Below the pieces are notes generated by a model. The model saw nothing but the letters and a program-made list of their open reading frames with translations. It was not told the DNA's origin and searched no databases. Below, in pieces: positions 50,301 through 60,056 of a DNA stretch of 64,000 nucleotides. Made by a program: the position numbers and the translations under genes. The DNA comes from Ailanthus altissimus (taxonomy: Eukaryota > Streptophyta > Magnoliopsida > Sapindales > Simaroubaceae), in the NCBI GenBank assembly GCA_946807835.1, contig OX327683.1, positions 35,089,001 through 35,153,000 on the forward strand. Direction: 5' to 3'. Position 1 is the first letter of the stretch; every line of letters starts with the position of its first letter.

Positions 50301-51395
50301 TATGTACACCAACCTCAAGGATCTGAAATCGCAAGTCAAGAAGACAAAGTTTATAAATTAAGAAAGGTGTTCTATGAACTAAAGCAAGCCCTTATGGCTT
50401 GGTATGTTAGAATTGACTCTCGTTTGAAGCATCAATATTTAGGAGGAGTGAAAATGAAGTTACTTAAAGGTTTTAAAGATGGTGAAAAGTTGATTTTGTC
50501 CTTGTATGTGGACGATATGTTTGTAATAGGAGGTAATTTTTAACTTTTAAAGAGATTCAATAATTTGAAATATTAGATTTTGGGTTGATAAATTACTTCT
50601 TAGAAATGGAGGTTTATCAGATGGAGAAAGGCATTTTTCTTACTCAAAGTAAATATGCTTGGGATATTCTTAAGAAGTTTAATTTGGAGCAAAAACAAAA
50701 TCTGTTGAAACACCACTAGTCCAAAATGAAAATCTAATTTTAGATGATGGAGAAGACAAGGTGGATTCTACTGTTTACAGGAGCAAAATTGAAAGTCTTC
50801 TCTATTTGATTGCTACATAACTTGATCTTATGCTTCTAACTAGCCTTCTGGTTTATACACTCGCCAAGTCAAACTCACTTTAATGTTGCTAGAAGGGTGT
50901 TGAGATACATTAAAGGCGCAACTGATTTTAGTGTGTGGTATATGAAGAAAACTTATGGCAATTTACAGGGATATGTTGATAGTATTGGGTTGGAAGTAAG
51001 GAGGATTCTAAAAGTACTTCAGGATATGTGTTCTCATTTAGATCAGGTCCTTTCTCATGGAACCCCAAAAAGCAAGATGTGGTGACTCAATCAACTGCTA
51101 AGGTTGAGTATGTGTCTACTGCTATTGCAGCAAATCAAGCTATTTGGCTTAGGAAATCGAAGTCTGATTTTAGGAAAGTGCAAGCTGAGCCTACTCACAA
51201 ATAACCCTATGCAACATGTCAAAACTAAGCACATTAAAATCATTCTATTCAAGAAGCGAAAAAAATCAAGAGATTAAGTTGTTCATTGCAAGTCTGTGCT
51301 GCAAATTGCAGATATTCTAACAAAGTCACTCTTTAAGAGCAAGTTCGAGGAATCAAGAAGCAAGCTGGTAGTCTTGAAAAAAAGTCTCAATGAGT
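50290..51395 (+). pseudogene. Copia C reverse transcriptase-RNase H relic
   Basis: Fragments in several frames: IYVHQPQGSE, then KLRKVFYELKQA-WYVRID, the catalytic LILSLYVDDMFVIGGN near 50490-50540, VLRYIKGATDFSVWYMKK near 50900, a SRSYSGYV-type RNase H block and a STAKVEYVSTAIAANQAIWL segment near 51090-51150. Stops and frameshifts lie between them. It matches the 3' end of copia pol. Confidence 0.8.
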
Positions 51396-51686
51396 ATTAA
51401 ATAATTGATACTTTCCTTAACAAATTTCATGGAAAAGCTAATATAGTTTATAATTTTAAATTTATGCTTTTGAATTTGAAGTTATTTAGTTTTAGTCAAT
51501 GCTAATGATTCCTTAAATCAAGAAATTTCAGTAGCTAAATAAAAATATTAGGAGTTAAGATTTCTATGCAGAAATCTCCCATTAGGATCTTTTCTCATGT
51601 ATTTAATTGGCTTGATATAATAAAATTTAATATCTTGAGAGGGAAGCTCAATTTTTTGTTTCTTAAATAATTTTCTGCACTTTTAT

Positions 51687-52475
51687 GTTCTGCCATTGTC
51701 TACTTTTAAGTTTAAGAGAACTATTTTGAATGTAAATAGAGTTAATATGTCCACTTTCAAAGTGGTCAAAGTGGATATTTGTGTTTGTTAGTGATTGAAA
51801 GAGGTGACACTGAATTATGCAACTCCATGACTGCTTGAAAATTCTAAATTATCATTATGCTCTCTTCGTTGATCGGTAGCCATTGGGTGCTTTCACTTGT
51901 GTTGTTGCAGAGTTCACATTGGATATCCATGCAAACAAGACGAGCATTCTGGTGTGTTTTATATTATAATAAAATTATAAATAAAGAGATTCCAAGTCAC
52001 AGATGCTTGCAGACCAAGTACATGTGCTGGGCAAACTTTAACTGCAAGAATGCAAGCTTTGACGTCTATGCACATACAACAGAATACAGGAAATTCATAT
52101 GATCATGGTCCCTTCTTACCAGGTTGTCATTGCACAAAATCAATTATTCAAAGCTTTCTTTTATTGACATTGCATCACATAAAATGCCAAATTTAATCTT
52201 TAAAGTAATATGAACACATTTATTGCATATACTGCTCAAATTTTCTGGAAGGCCCCACTACAAACTAACAAACTTCATTTTTCTATATCTTTGTATTATG
52301 GAGACTGGAGAAGGTGTTTGTTGTTTGCACGAATTCTTTAATGTGATAGGCGATTGGTGTTACAATATTTACTTGGTTATGTTTCTTAAATAGTTTCAGA
52401 ATAAGCTCTGGCCAACTGTCTATTTGATACCCAATAACTAAGTTGACAAACCAAACTTACTATTTTCATTTCATT
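51687..52475. other. Spacer upstream of the dioxygenase gene
   Basis: No gene or repeat that I can support. The short frame at 51857-52102 has no recognisable motif. The promoter and 5' UTR of the dioxygenase gene must lie at the right end. Confidence 0.4.
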
Positions 52476-53584
52476 ATGTATGAGTCTGAGTCTGAATCTC
52501 AAAGTTTTGTAGAGCTTCCAGTTTTAGACATTTCTCAGCCATTACACTTACACACGTCGGCTCTGTCCTCTCTCATCGAAGCCTGCAAAAGATGGGGTTT
52601 CTTCCTCATCAGCAATCATGGAATCTCTAGAGATGTTTACAGTAGACTCTATATACTTTCAAAAAATCTTTTCAATCTCCCTTATGAAACCAAGCTTGAA
52701 CTTGGTCCTTTATCTTCTACAAAAACTTATACTCCTCATTTCATAGCTTCTCCATTCTTTGAGAGCCTCCGAGTTTCCGGACCAAACTTCTTTGCATCCG
52801 CACAGAGTTCTGCAAATATCCTCTTTGACCAACACATAGCTTCGGAATTTAGGTAGTATATTATTGCTTTTCTTTCTCCTTAAATTTGTTTACCTTTCTA
52901 TTCTACATACGGTGGATACTCACTTTCCTTTTTCTTTTTCGGTTTTTTAACTGTTTCTTTTTCCTTTTCAATTCTGATAGCGAGTTATTGCAAGAATATG
53001 GAACCAAGATGACAGAATTATCAAAAAGAATCCTAGAGATATTGTTAATGATCTTGGGGGATGGGTTTGAGAAGAAACACTATGAACCAGAATTCAACAA
53101 TTGCCATGGATATTTGAGGATCATAAACTATTCCCCTCCAGAAAATTTGGAAGATGAAGTAGAGGGACTAGGAATGCATACTGATATGAGCTGTGTAACA
53201 ATTGTATACCAAGATTACATTGATGGGCTGCAAGGGAAGTCAAAAGAGGGGAAGTGGATGGACATAAAACCATGTGCGGGGACCCTTGTAGTAAACATAG
53301 GGGATATGTTGCAAGCTTGGAGCAATGAAAAATTCAGATCATCAGAACATCGAGTTGTTTTAAGGCGACCAGTAAACCGCCTTTCTCTAGCTTTCTTTTG
53401 GTGCTTCGAGGATGAGAAAGTGATTTTGGCACCAGACGAAGTAGTAGAAAGAGGAAACATGAGACTTTACAAGCCATTTGTGTGCTTGGATTATCTGAAA
53501 TTCAGAGAGAACAGTGAAAGAGGGAAGTTTGAAAAGGTTGGGTTTACAGTCAAAGATTTTGCTGGCATCACACTCCAAATGTGA
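52476..53584 (+). CDS. 2-oxoglutarate/Fe(II)-dependent dioxygenase (gibberellin 20-oxidase-like)
   Basis: Two exons, 52476-52852 and 52981-53584 (stop TGA), joined in phase 2; 326 residues, normal for the family. The DIOX_N part has VELPVLDIS and ACKRWGFFLISNHGIS (residues 10-60). The 2OG-FeII oxygenase core shows GMHTDMS with His192 and Asp194, the distal His249 in SSEHRVV, and the R-x-S pair Arg259/Ser261 in NRLSLAFF that binds 2-oxoglutarate. All key residues are present. The enzyme couples 2-oxoglutarate decarboxylation to substrate oxidation in the cytosol. The substrate is unknown; the closest remembered relatives are called gibberellin 20-oxidase-like but are not proven gibberellin enzymes. 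The ATG at 52476 gives the usual start; the open frame continues upstream without another ATG. Copia B begins only 240 bp downstream. Confidence 0.93.
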
Positions 53585-53823
53585 GTGAAGATCACATTGT
53601 TATTTCATTTAGTGAGTAAAAAGTTGCTTTGTTTAAATATTCTCGAGTCTAAGACGGACCCATTTAGAGTGGACATTATGGGGAGCATTGATTTGTTGGT
53701 AGTTAATGGGGAAAAACCTGGACAGTTGGGGTTTAACATCCAACTTGTGTATATCTCATTAGAATTATTCTTGCAATTATGTAATTATGGTATATGGAGA
53801 TATAATAAGAAGTAGTCTTATAA

Positions 53824-54480
53824 TGTTGAAGCGGAAGCATACAAATAAATAAAATTATTTAAATAATATATATAGAATAAGTAATTAAAAAATTAAGAGA
53901 GAAAGAATAGAAGAAGAATACACAAAAAAATCACGTGATTTGATAATTTACTTACGTTTACGGCGGATCAAGATCACACTCTTTCTTATTATGAATCACA
54001 AAGCACTCACAAAGCACGTTTTTTTACAAGCAATATCACAAAGAAAACTCTCTCTTGCACTCTATAAGTTTTTTCTTACAAAGAATTACAAAAACTTCTT
54101 CAATAATCACTTAAATCTATTGAGTTTATCACCGAGATGTGTTTACAAGCCAATTTAGAGTTTTTATATAGGCTTTAGGATGTCTTAGGTTTACCTTAAA
54201 CGTGTGAAAGTCATATTAGGGAGTCCTGAAGCAAGTGGGAGACGAAATAAAGAATTCTCAATTTGGGAAACACTTTTCGCGCCCAACACCACGGCGCTGG
54301 TGCGCCCGTCTGGGGGCCGCGGCACTCACGTTCTGGACTGGGCGCTACGGCGCCCACGCCTGGTCACTGCTCCCTTAATCTTTTGCCTCCTTTCGCGTCC
54401 GTCTTTGATCCTTGCGCACCCTACGCACTTGACTTATTCTCCAAATCATATTTCGATGATTTTCAATCAATATTCTCACA
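53824..54480 (-). repeat. 3' LTR of copia element B (657 bp)
   Basis: Plus strand runs from TGTTGAAGCGGAAGC to TATTCTCACA. It has the same GC-rich block as element A (54280-54370) and a TATATAAA box on the minus strand. The tract AAGGAGGGAATT on the minus strand at 54481-54492 is its polypurine primer. Confidence 0.88.
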
Positions 54481-54543
54481 AATTCCCTCCTTGATTCAAA
54501 ATCATCCACAAAGCAACTCAATCTCTTATTTTTGCATTTTTGG

Positions 54544-56110
54544 TCACCCTGACAAAATAGTGACTCCGATTAAGTCTTTGCATAGGATGAACTTAACCGA
54601 GGACAGTGGCTTAGTCAACATATAAGCAAGATTTTTAGACGACGCCATCTTCGTTAGACTAACTTCACCACTTTGGACAATCTCTCGAATGTAATGGAGC
54701 CTTATATCAATGTGTTTCGACCTCTCGTGGAACACTTGATATTTACTTAGGTGTATGGCACTCTGGCTGTCACAATATACACCGATGTTCACATCTTTAC
54801 TAGCCAATACCTCCACGCATATGTCTTTCAACCACATGGCCTCATTTATAGCTTCACCAACAGCTATGTACTCCGCCTCTGTGGTAGATAGTGCAACCAC
54901 ATGTTGTAGAACTGATCTCCAACACACACTACACCCAAACATTATGAATACGTAGTCCGTCAACGATCTTCTCTTGTCTAGATCACCTGCATAATCTGAG
55001 TCTACGTACCTTCTTACCATTTCACTGTTGTCCTCATCCCTCTTATAAATCAACTCATGATTTGACGTCCCCTTGAGATATTTCAGAATCCACTTCACTA
55101 TAAGCTAGTGATTCTTACCCGGATTTGCTATGTATCTACTCACCACACTTACAGCCTGTGCTATGTCTGGTCTTATGCAAACCATTGCATATATGATGCT
55201 CCCCACAGCACTTGCGTACAGTACTTTACTCATTTGCAGTTTTTCCTCTTCGGATGTTGGCAACTGTGCTACTGAAAGTCTGAAATGCATAGCCAAAGGA
55301 GTAGAGACAGCATTTACATTAGACATACCAAATTTCTCTAGCATTTTGAGTATATATCGTTGTTGGGACAAGAAGATAACATCTCTTCTTTCCCTCATAA
55401 TATCCATACCTAAAATTCTTTTCGCTACTCCCAAATCTTTCATTTCAAACTCGTCACTCAACTGCTTCTTAAGCTTTTATGTTTCTTTCATATTCTTATA
55501 TGCGATTAACATATCATCGACGTATAGAAGCAAATACATCATCCCACAACTTATGTTCTTGAAGTACACGCATCCATCATACTTGCTTCTACTAAAGCCA
55601 CAAGCCATCATAAACTTATCAAATCTCTTATACCACTGTCTAGGTAATTGCTTTAACCCGTATAATGACTTCTTTACCAAACAAGTATAATCTTCTTTTT
55701 CGGGCTCCTCGAACCTTTGCGGTTGTGCCATGTATATCGTATCTTCAAGCTCTCCATACAAAAAAGTTGTTTTTACATCCATCTGCTTTAGATATAAATC
55801 AAAGTTTGCGCACATGACTAACAAAATCCTAATAGATGTGTGCTTGACGACTGGAGATAATATTTCATGAAAATCAACTCCCTCTCTCTGAGTAAAACCT
55901 TGTGCTACTAACCTAACCTTAAATCTTATAGGCTCTATCCCCGGTATCCCCTCCTTCACCTTATACACCCACTTGCACCCGACTAGCTTCTTTTGAGGTC
56001 TCTCCATTAACTTTTAGGTATTGTTCTTCCTAAGAGAACTAATCTCTTCTTCCATAGCCTGCTGCCATTCTTTCTTGTTTTCACTCTTCATAGCTTCACC
56101 ATATGTCTTA
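54544..56110 (-). pseudogene. Copia B reverse transcriptase-RNase H
   Basis: Open pieces at 56007-55477, 55461-55105 and 55098-54544 together cover RT (VRLVAQGFTQREGV, YVDDMLIA at about 55500-55530, KDLGVAKRILGMD) and RNase H (YVDSDYAGDLDKRRS, ALSTTEAEYIAVGEA, LCKDL). Stops separate the pieces. The catalytic DD box is intact. A TAA stands at the Trp codon after RKNNT, the same codon that is TGA in both copies of element A. Unlike A, there is no internal duplication. Confidence 0.85.
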
Positions 56111-57307
56111 GGCTCATCATACTCAAGAGTGTAAGCAGAATTGAAAGCATGATCAACTAAATCTACTTATGCATACCTGACCGATGGGTTAATCATTCTC
56201 CATAGCCTATCTCTGACTAGCTGGTACTCTTCAAGTTCCATCTCAAGAGTCCTAATTTTTCTTTGGGTAAACTTGGAGGAACTCGTTGGTGTTCTTGATT
56301 CTTCTTCAAGGATCTCCTTATTGAAGTGTTGATCTGATGGCATATCAAATCTACTTTCAGGCTCTACTTCAACTTCTATTCACTCGGGTGCTGAGTCTTC
56401 CTTCGGCACAGGTTCTTCTTTCTTATTTTCTTGGGAGGTTTTCAGCATCGTCGTCTCATCGAATGTTACGTCGCGACTTATGATACTCCTTAGTGGTGTC
56501 AAGTCTTTACACCACACCTTATATCCTTTCACTCCTTCGGGATATCCTATAAATACCCATTTGATAGCTCTAGGTTCCAACTTCCCCTCCTTAACATATA
56601 TAAAGGTAGGGCAACCAAATATTCTGAGGTGGTCATATTTCGGAGGATTGTCAGACCATTTCTCTTCTGGCGTCTTGAAGTCAATTGCTGAGGAGGGACT
56701 TTTATTAATTAAATAAGCTTTCGTCACTACAACTTCTCCCTAAAACGTTTTGGACATCTTTACATTAGTAAGCATGCACCTAACTCTTTCAAGTAGGGTT
56801 CTATTAATCCTCTCAGCTAAGCCATTCTATTGTGGTGTTAATCTCACCATTCTATGCCTTACAATCTCATGCTTGGCACAAAACTCATCAAACTCTTTAT
56901 TGTAAAATTCGAGGCCATTGTCAGTTTTCAACCTCTTCACCATTTTGTTAGTCTGATTCTTAACAAAGAGCCTTCCAAGTCTTGAATACATCAAATGCTT
57001 GATCCTTACTCTTTAACACATAGACCCACAACTTTCTTGAATAGTCATCAATTAAACTGGGAAAATACCTGGCACCACCACAAGTAGCTGTCTGAGCTAG
57101 TCCTTAAAGATTCAAGTGTATATAGTTAAGAGACCCCTTAGTCTTATGTTCACCGATACTAAACCTCACCTTATGTGCTTTCCCAAGCACACAATGCTCA
57201 CAAAACTCCAAGGGCTGGAACTTATCCTCACCAAACGCCTTTTGACTAAATAACTCCTTCTGGTTTCTCTCACCAAGGTGTGCCAGTCTAAGAAGCCACA
57301 ACTTGGT
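56111..57307 (-). pseudogene. Copia B integrase and linker
   Basis: The pre-integrase Zn region (LAHLGERNQ, FCEHCVLGKAHKVRFS) lies at 57180-57290. The core is broken by several stops, including a TAA in place of the LWG Trp near 57107. The DNG and NG-AERINR catalytic regions are recognisable at 56800-56920. The conserved PPKYDHLRIFGCP and GVFIGYPEGVKGYKVW tail is open at 56380-56727. Confidence 0.82.
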
Positions 57308-58535
57308 TTACATACTCTCATCATCTACAGAGAATAATGCAAAACCACTCACGACTTCACCCTTAGGCACATAAACGCCTTTGCGCTTCTCTCCTCTCAT
57401 TACCACTATGGAACCCTTCAATACTCTCAAAACTCCTTCGTCGATCCTAATAAAACACCCATTCTGGTCTAAAGTCCCTAGTGAAATCAAGTTTTTCTTT
57501 AAGTCAGGAACATACATAATATCTGTCAACTCTCTCATTCGCTCATCATGCAGCCTAAGCTTAACACTACCAATTCCCATCATCTAATATGCAATGTCAT
57601 TACCCATTAAAACCTTACCACCGCTAATAGGCTGGAAATTTATAAACCAAGACTTATACAGGCACATGTGAAAAGTACAACTAGAATTAAGAACCTATTG
57701 TTCAGTGTTCTTACCATCAGTAGTAACTAGTATCTCTGCACTGTCATAGCTATCATTATAGGCAAGCGCAACATCCGCTTTCTTCTTATTTTGTGCTCTC
57801 TTCTCAAGATAATCCTTTATGAAGTGCCCCTCTTTCTTGCAGCAATAGCACTTCCTAGGAGTCCTAGACTTTGATCTTAAGCCATTTTTCTTTCTATCTC
57901 TATATGAGGGCCTTCCTCTTACAGATAAACTTTCTGCATTGTCCTCGATCTGCTTCTCTAATAACTTTAAGTTTAATGATGATTTCACATCACTCATCGT
58001 TAAACTCTCTTTGCCATAGAGTAGCATATTAACAAAGCTCTCATAACTCTTAAAGAGTGAACTCAGCAGGATAATTGTTCTATCTTCATCTTTTATCTTG
58101 ATGTTGATAGACTCAAGATCAATGATGATCTTATTGAAGGCGTCTATATGATCTTTCATCAGCGTCTCATCTGACATGGACAGCTGATATAGCTTCTTCT
58201 TTATATGCAATCTGTTCGCCAACGATTTTTGCATATGAAGAGAGTTAAGCTTCTTCTAAAGACTTATCGCCCATTGTCTCACCTGCTACTTTCCTTAGTA
58301 CTTCATCGCTCAATGACAGAACGATTGTGCTATGAGCTCTTTTTTGAATGTCTCTTCTTTCTGCTTCTGCTTTAGATGACTTTGGCATCTTCTCTTCATC
58401 ACTAGATGAAGCTGCAGTCTCCTCTAATGCCAAGCCTAGCCTTTGGCTCACCAACAACGCCTTTACCTTCATCTTCAACAAATTGAAGTCATTCATACCA
58501 TTAAATTTCTCTACCTCATACTTGGGTATGGCCAT
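57308..58535 (-). pseudogene. Copia B gag-protease
   Basis: Starts MAIPKYEVEKFNGMNDFN at 58535. One stop and a frame change split gag (58535-58245 and 58234-57695). A CCHC knuckle (CYCCKKEGHFIKDY) has lost its last Cys. The protease active site reads LNSSC, with Asp changed to Asn and the same Gly-to-Ser change as in element A, and a TAG stands just before it. The last piece (57583-57308) ends at TAA after DDESM, exactly as in A. Confidence 0.85.
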
Positions 58536-58551
58536 GTCTGCTTAGAACCAA

Positions 58552-58563
58552 GCTCTGATACCA
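58552..58563 (-). other. Primer-binding site of copia B
   Basis: TGGTATCAGAGC on the minus strand, an exact complement of the plant initiator-Met tRNA 3' end, three bases after the 5' LTR. Confidence 0.85.
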
Positions 58564-58566
58564 GTT

Positions 58567-59232
58567 TGTTAAAGCGGAAGCACATAAACAAACAAAATCA
58601 CCCAAACAATATATGCAAAACAAGTAATTAAGGAATTAAGAGAGAAATGGTAGAAGAAGAACACATAAAGAATCACGTGGTTCGACAACTTACCTACGTC
58701 CACGGCGGATCAAGATCACACTCTTTTTATTATGAATCACAAGGCACTCACAAAGCACGTCTTTTTATAAGAAAGATCACAAAGAAAACTCTCTTTTGCA
58801 CTTTAGAAATTTTCTCTCATAAAGAACCACAAAAACTTCTTCAATGATCACTTAGATCTATTGAGTTATCGCCAAGATGTGTTTACAAGCCAATTAAGAG
58901 CCTTTATATAGGCTTTAGGATATCCTAAATTTATCCTAAACGTGTAAGAGTTGTATTAGAGAGTCCTGAAGCAAGTGAGAGACAAAATAAGAAAGTTTCA
59001 ATTCGGAAAACACTTTTCGCGCCCAGCGCTGCGGCGCTTAGTTCTCACCGCCGCGGCGCTGGTGCACCTGTCTGGGCGCCACGACGCTCATATTCTGGAC
59101 TGGGTGTCGCGGCGCCCACGCCTAGTCACTGCTCTCTTTGCCTTTCACATCCGTCTTCGATCCTTATACACCCTATACACTTGATTTGCTCTCCAAATTA
59201 TATCTCGATGATTTTCAATACATACTCGCACA
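58567..59232 (-). repeat. 5' LTR of copia element B (666 bp)
   Basis: Plus strand runs from TGTTAAAGCGGAAGC to ATACTCGCACA. Collinear with 53824-54480 with moderate divergence. The GC-rich block is at about 59020-59125. Confidence 0.88.
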
Positions 59233-60056
59233 TTAACATCTAGCAATGGGTTCTCTTTCTCTAATTGATTTGATTCTTTCTAAATCATGTAACTTCCCAA
59301 AAAAAAAAAAAAAAATCCCTTTCAATCTCTTAATGATCCGGGGGGCATTCTGGGCTGGCAGACATTATTGTTTCTCTTCTTTGTTGCTCACCTAGACCTA
59401 AACGCGTGTTTAGCTGTCCTCTGTTTACTGTATAGTTTCCAAGTACAAAACAAAAAGAGTGATTTTCGAGCATTAGGTTATGGTTCCTTAATATTTAAGA
59501 AAATGGAACGACAAACTTAAACTGGGATTGTTATAACAATTAAAAACATAACATAATAACAGAGAAAAGACAGGGTTCTGTCGACCACTTGCTGTAAATG
59601 AAAGTTTGAGTGGGAAGATAGAGATGGTGTTATTGCTGCTGCATGTGAATCTTTTCTTGTTTCTTCAAGGATATGGAGAATGTTGAATAATGAATGCATG
59701 AAGCTGGCACTTGATAACTTGTCAATTTGGCGGACCCTATTTCAGATCATAAGCCATAATGGTTCTTAATATTTTTGGGTTTTTGTACTTCGATTAATAC
59801 TTTACAACAAAATCTGAAATTATGTCTTGTTCAAATGGGATACCAACATAAGCAAATAGTAGATTGGTCCTACTGAAATAATTTCTTCTCCAATCACTTT
59901 AGGCAAGTCATAGGTCAAGCTCATTAGCTAAGGTTGAAGAAGTAATGAAAATGCATGTGAGGAAGTAAATCAAAGTTCTCTGGTTACAAGTATGCATTAC
60001 AAAATATTAGGAAACTAAATCTACTGAACTGAGAAAGCATACAAAGTGCAGATGGA
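59233..60056. other. Spacer and 3' UTR of the bHLH gene
   Basis: No gene supported. A poly-A run lies at about 59297-59313. The right part should hold the 3' UTR of the minus-strand bHLH gene. Confidence 0.45.

Larger units (their letters stand above)
49799..51686 (+). mobile_element. Short decayed Ty1/copia element C
   Basis: Two direct repeats of about 290 bp (about 49799-50085 and 51391-51680) share tagtttat-attttaaatttatg, gaatttgaa-ttatttagttt, aagatttctatgcagaaatc and tgagagg-aagctca segments. The interior is only 1.3 kb and holds RT-RNase H remnants of a copia family different from A and B. Gag, protease and integrase are missing. The start of the interior is replaced by a hairpin-forming insertion. 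No clear target-site duplication was found. Confidence 0.7.
53824..59232 (-). mobile_element. Ty1/copia retrotransposon B, same family as A, inverted
   Basis: LTRs at 53824-54480 and 58567-59232 (plus-strand coordinates) flank a minus-strand gag-pol. The primer-binding site is perfect, and a polypurine tract lies beside the left LTR. Protein segments match element A closely throughout. Pol is interrupted by many stops. Flanking pentamers (TATAA, TTAAC) do not match. It starts 240 bp after the dioxygenase stop codon. Confidence 0.93.

Noticed and set aside
55130..55690. 186-codon plus-strand ORF inside copia B, and a similar minus-strand ORF in copia A (38371-38931)
   Set aside because: Both are antisense to reverse transcriptase; they recur because the sense sequence is shared, not because they are genes.
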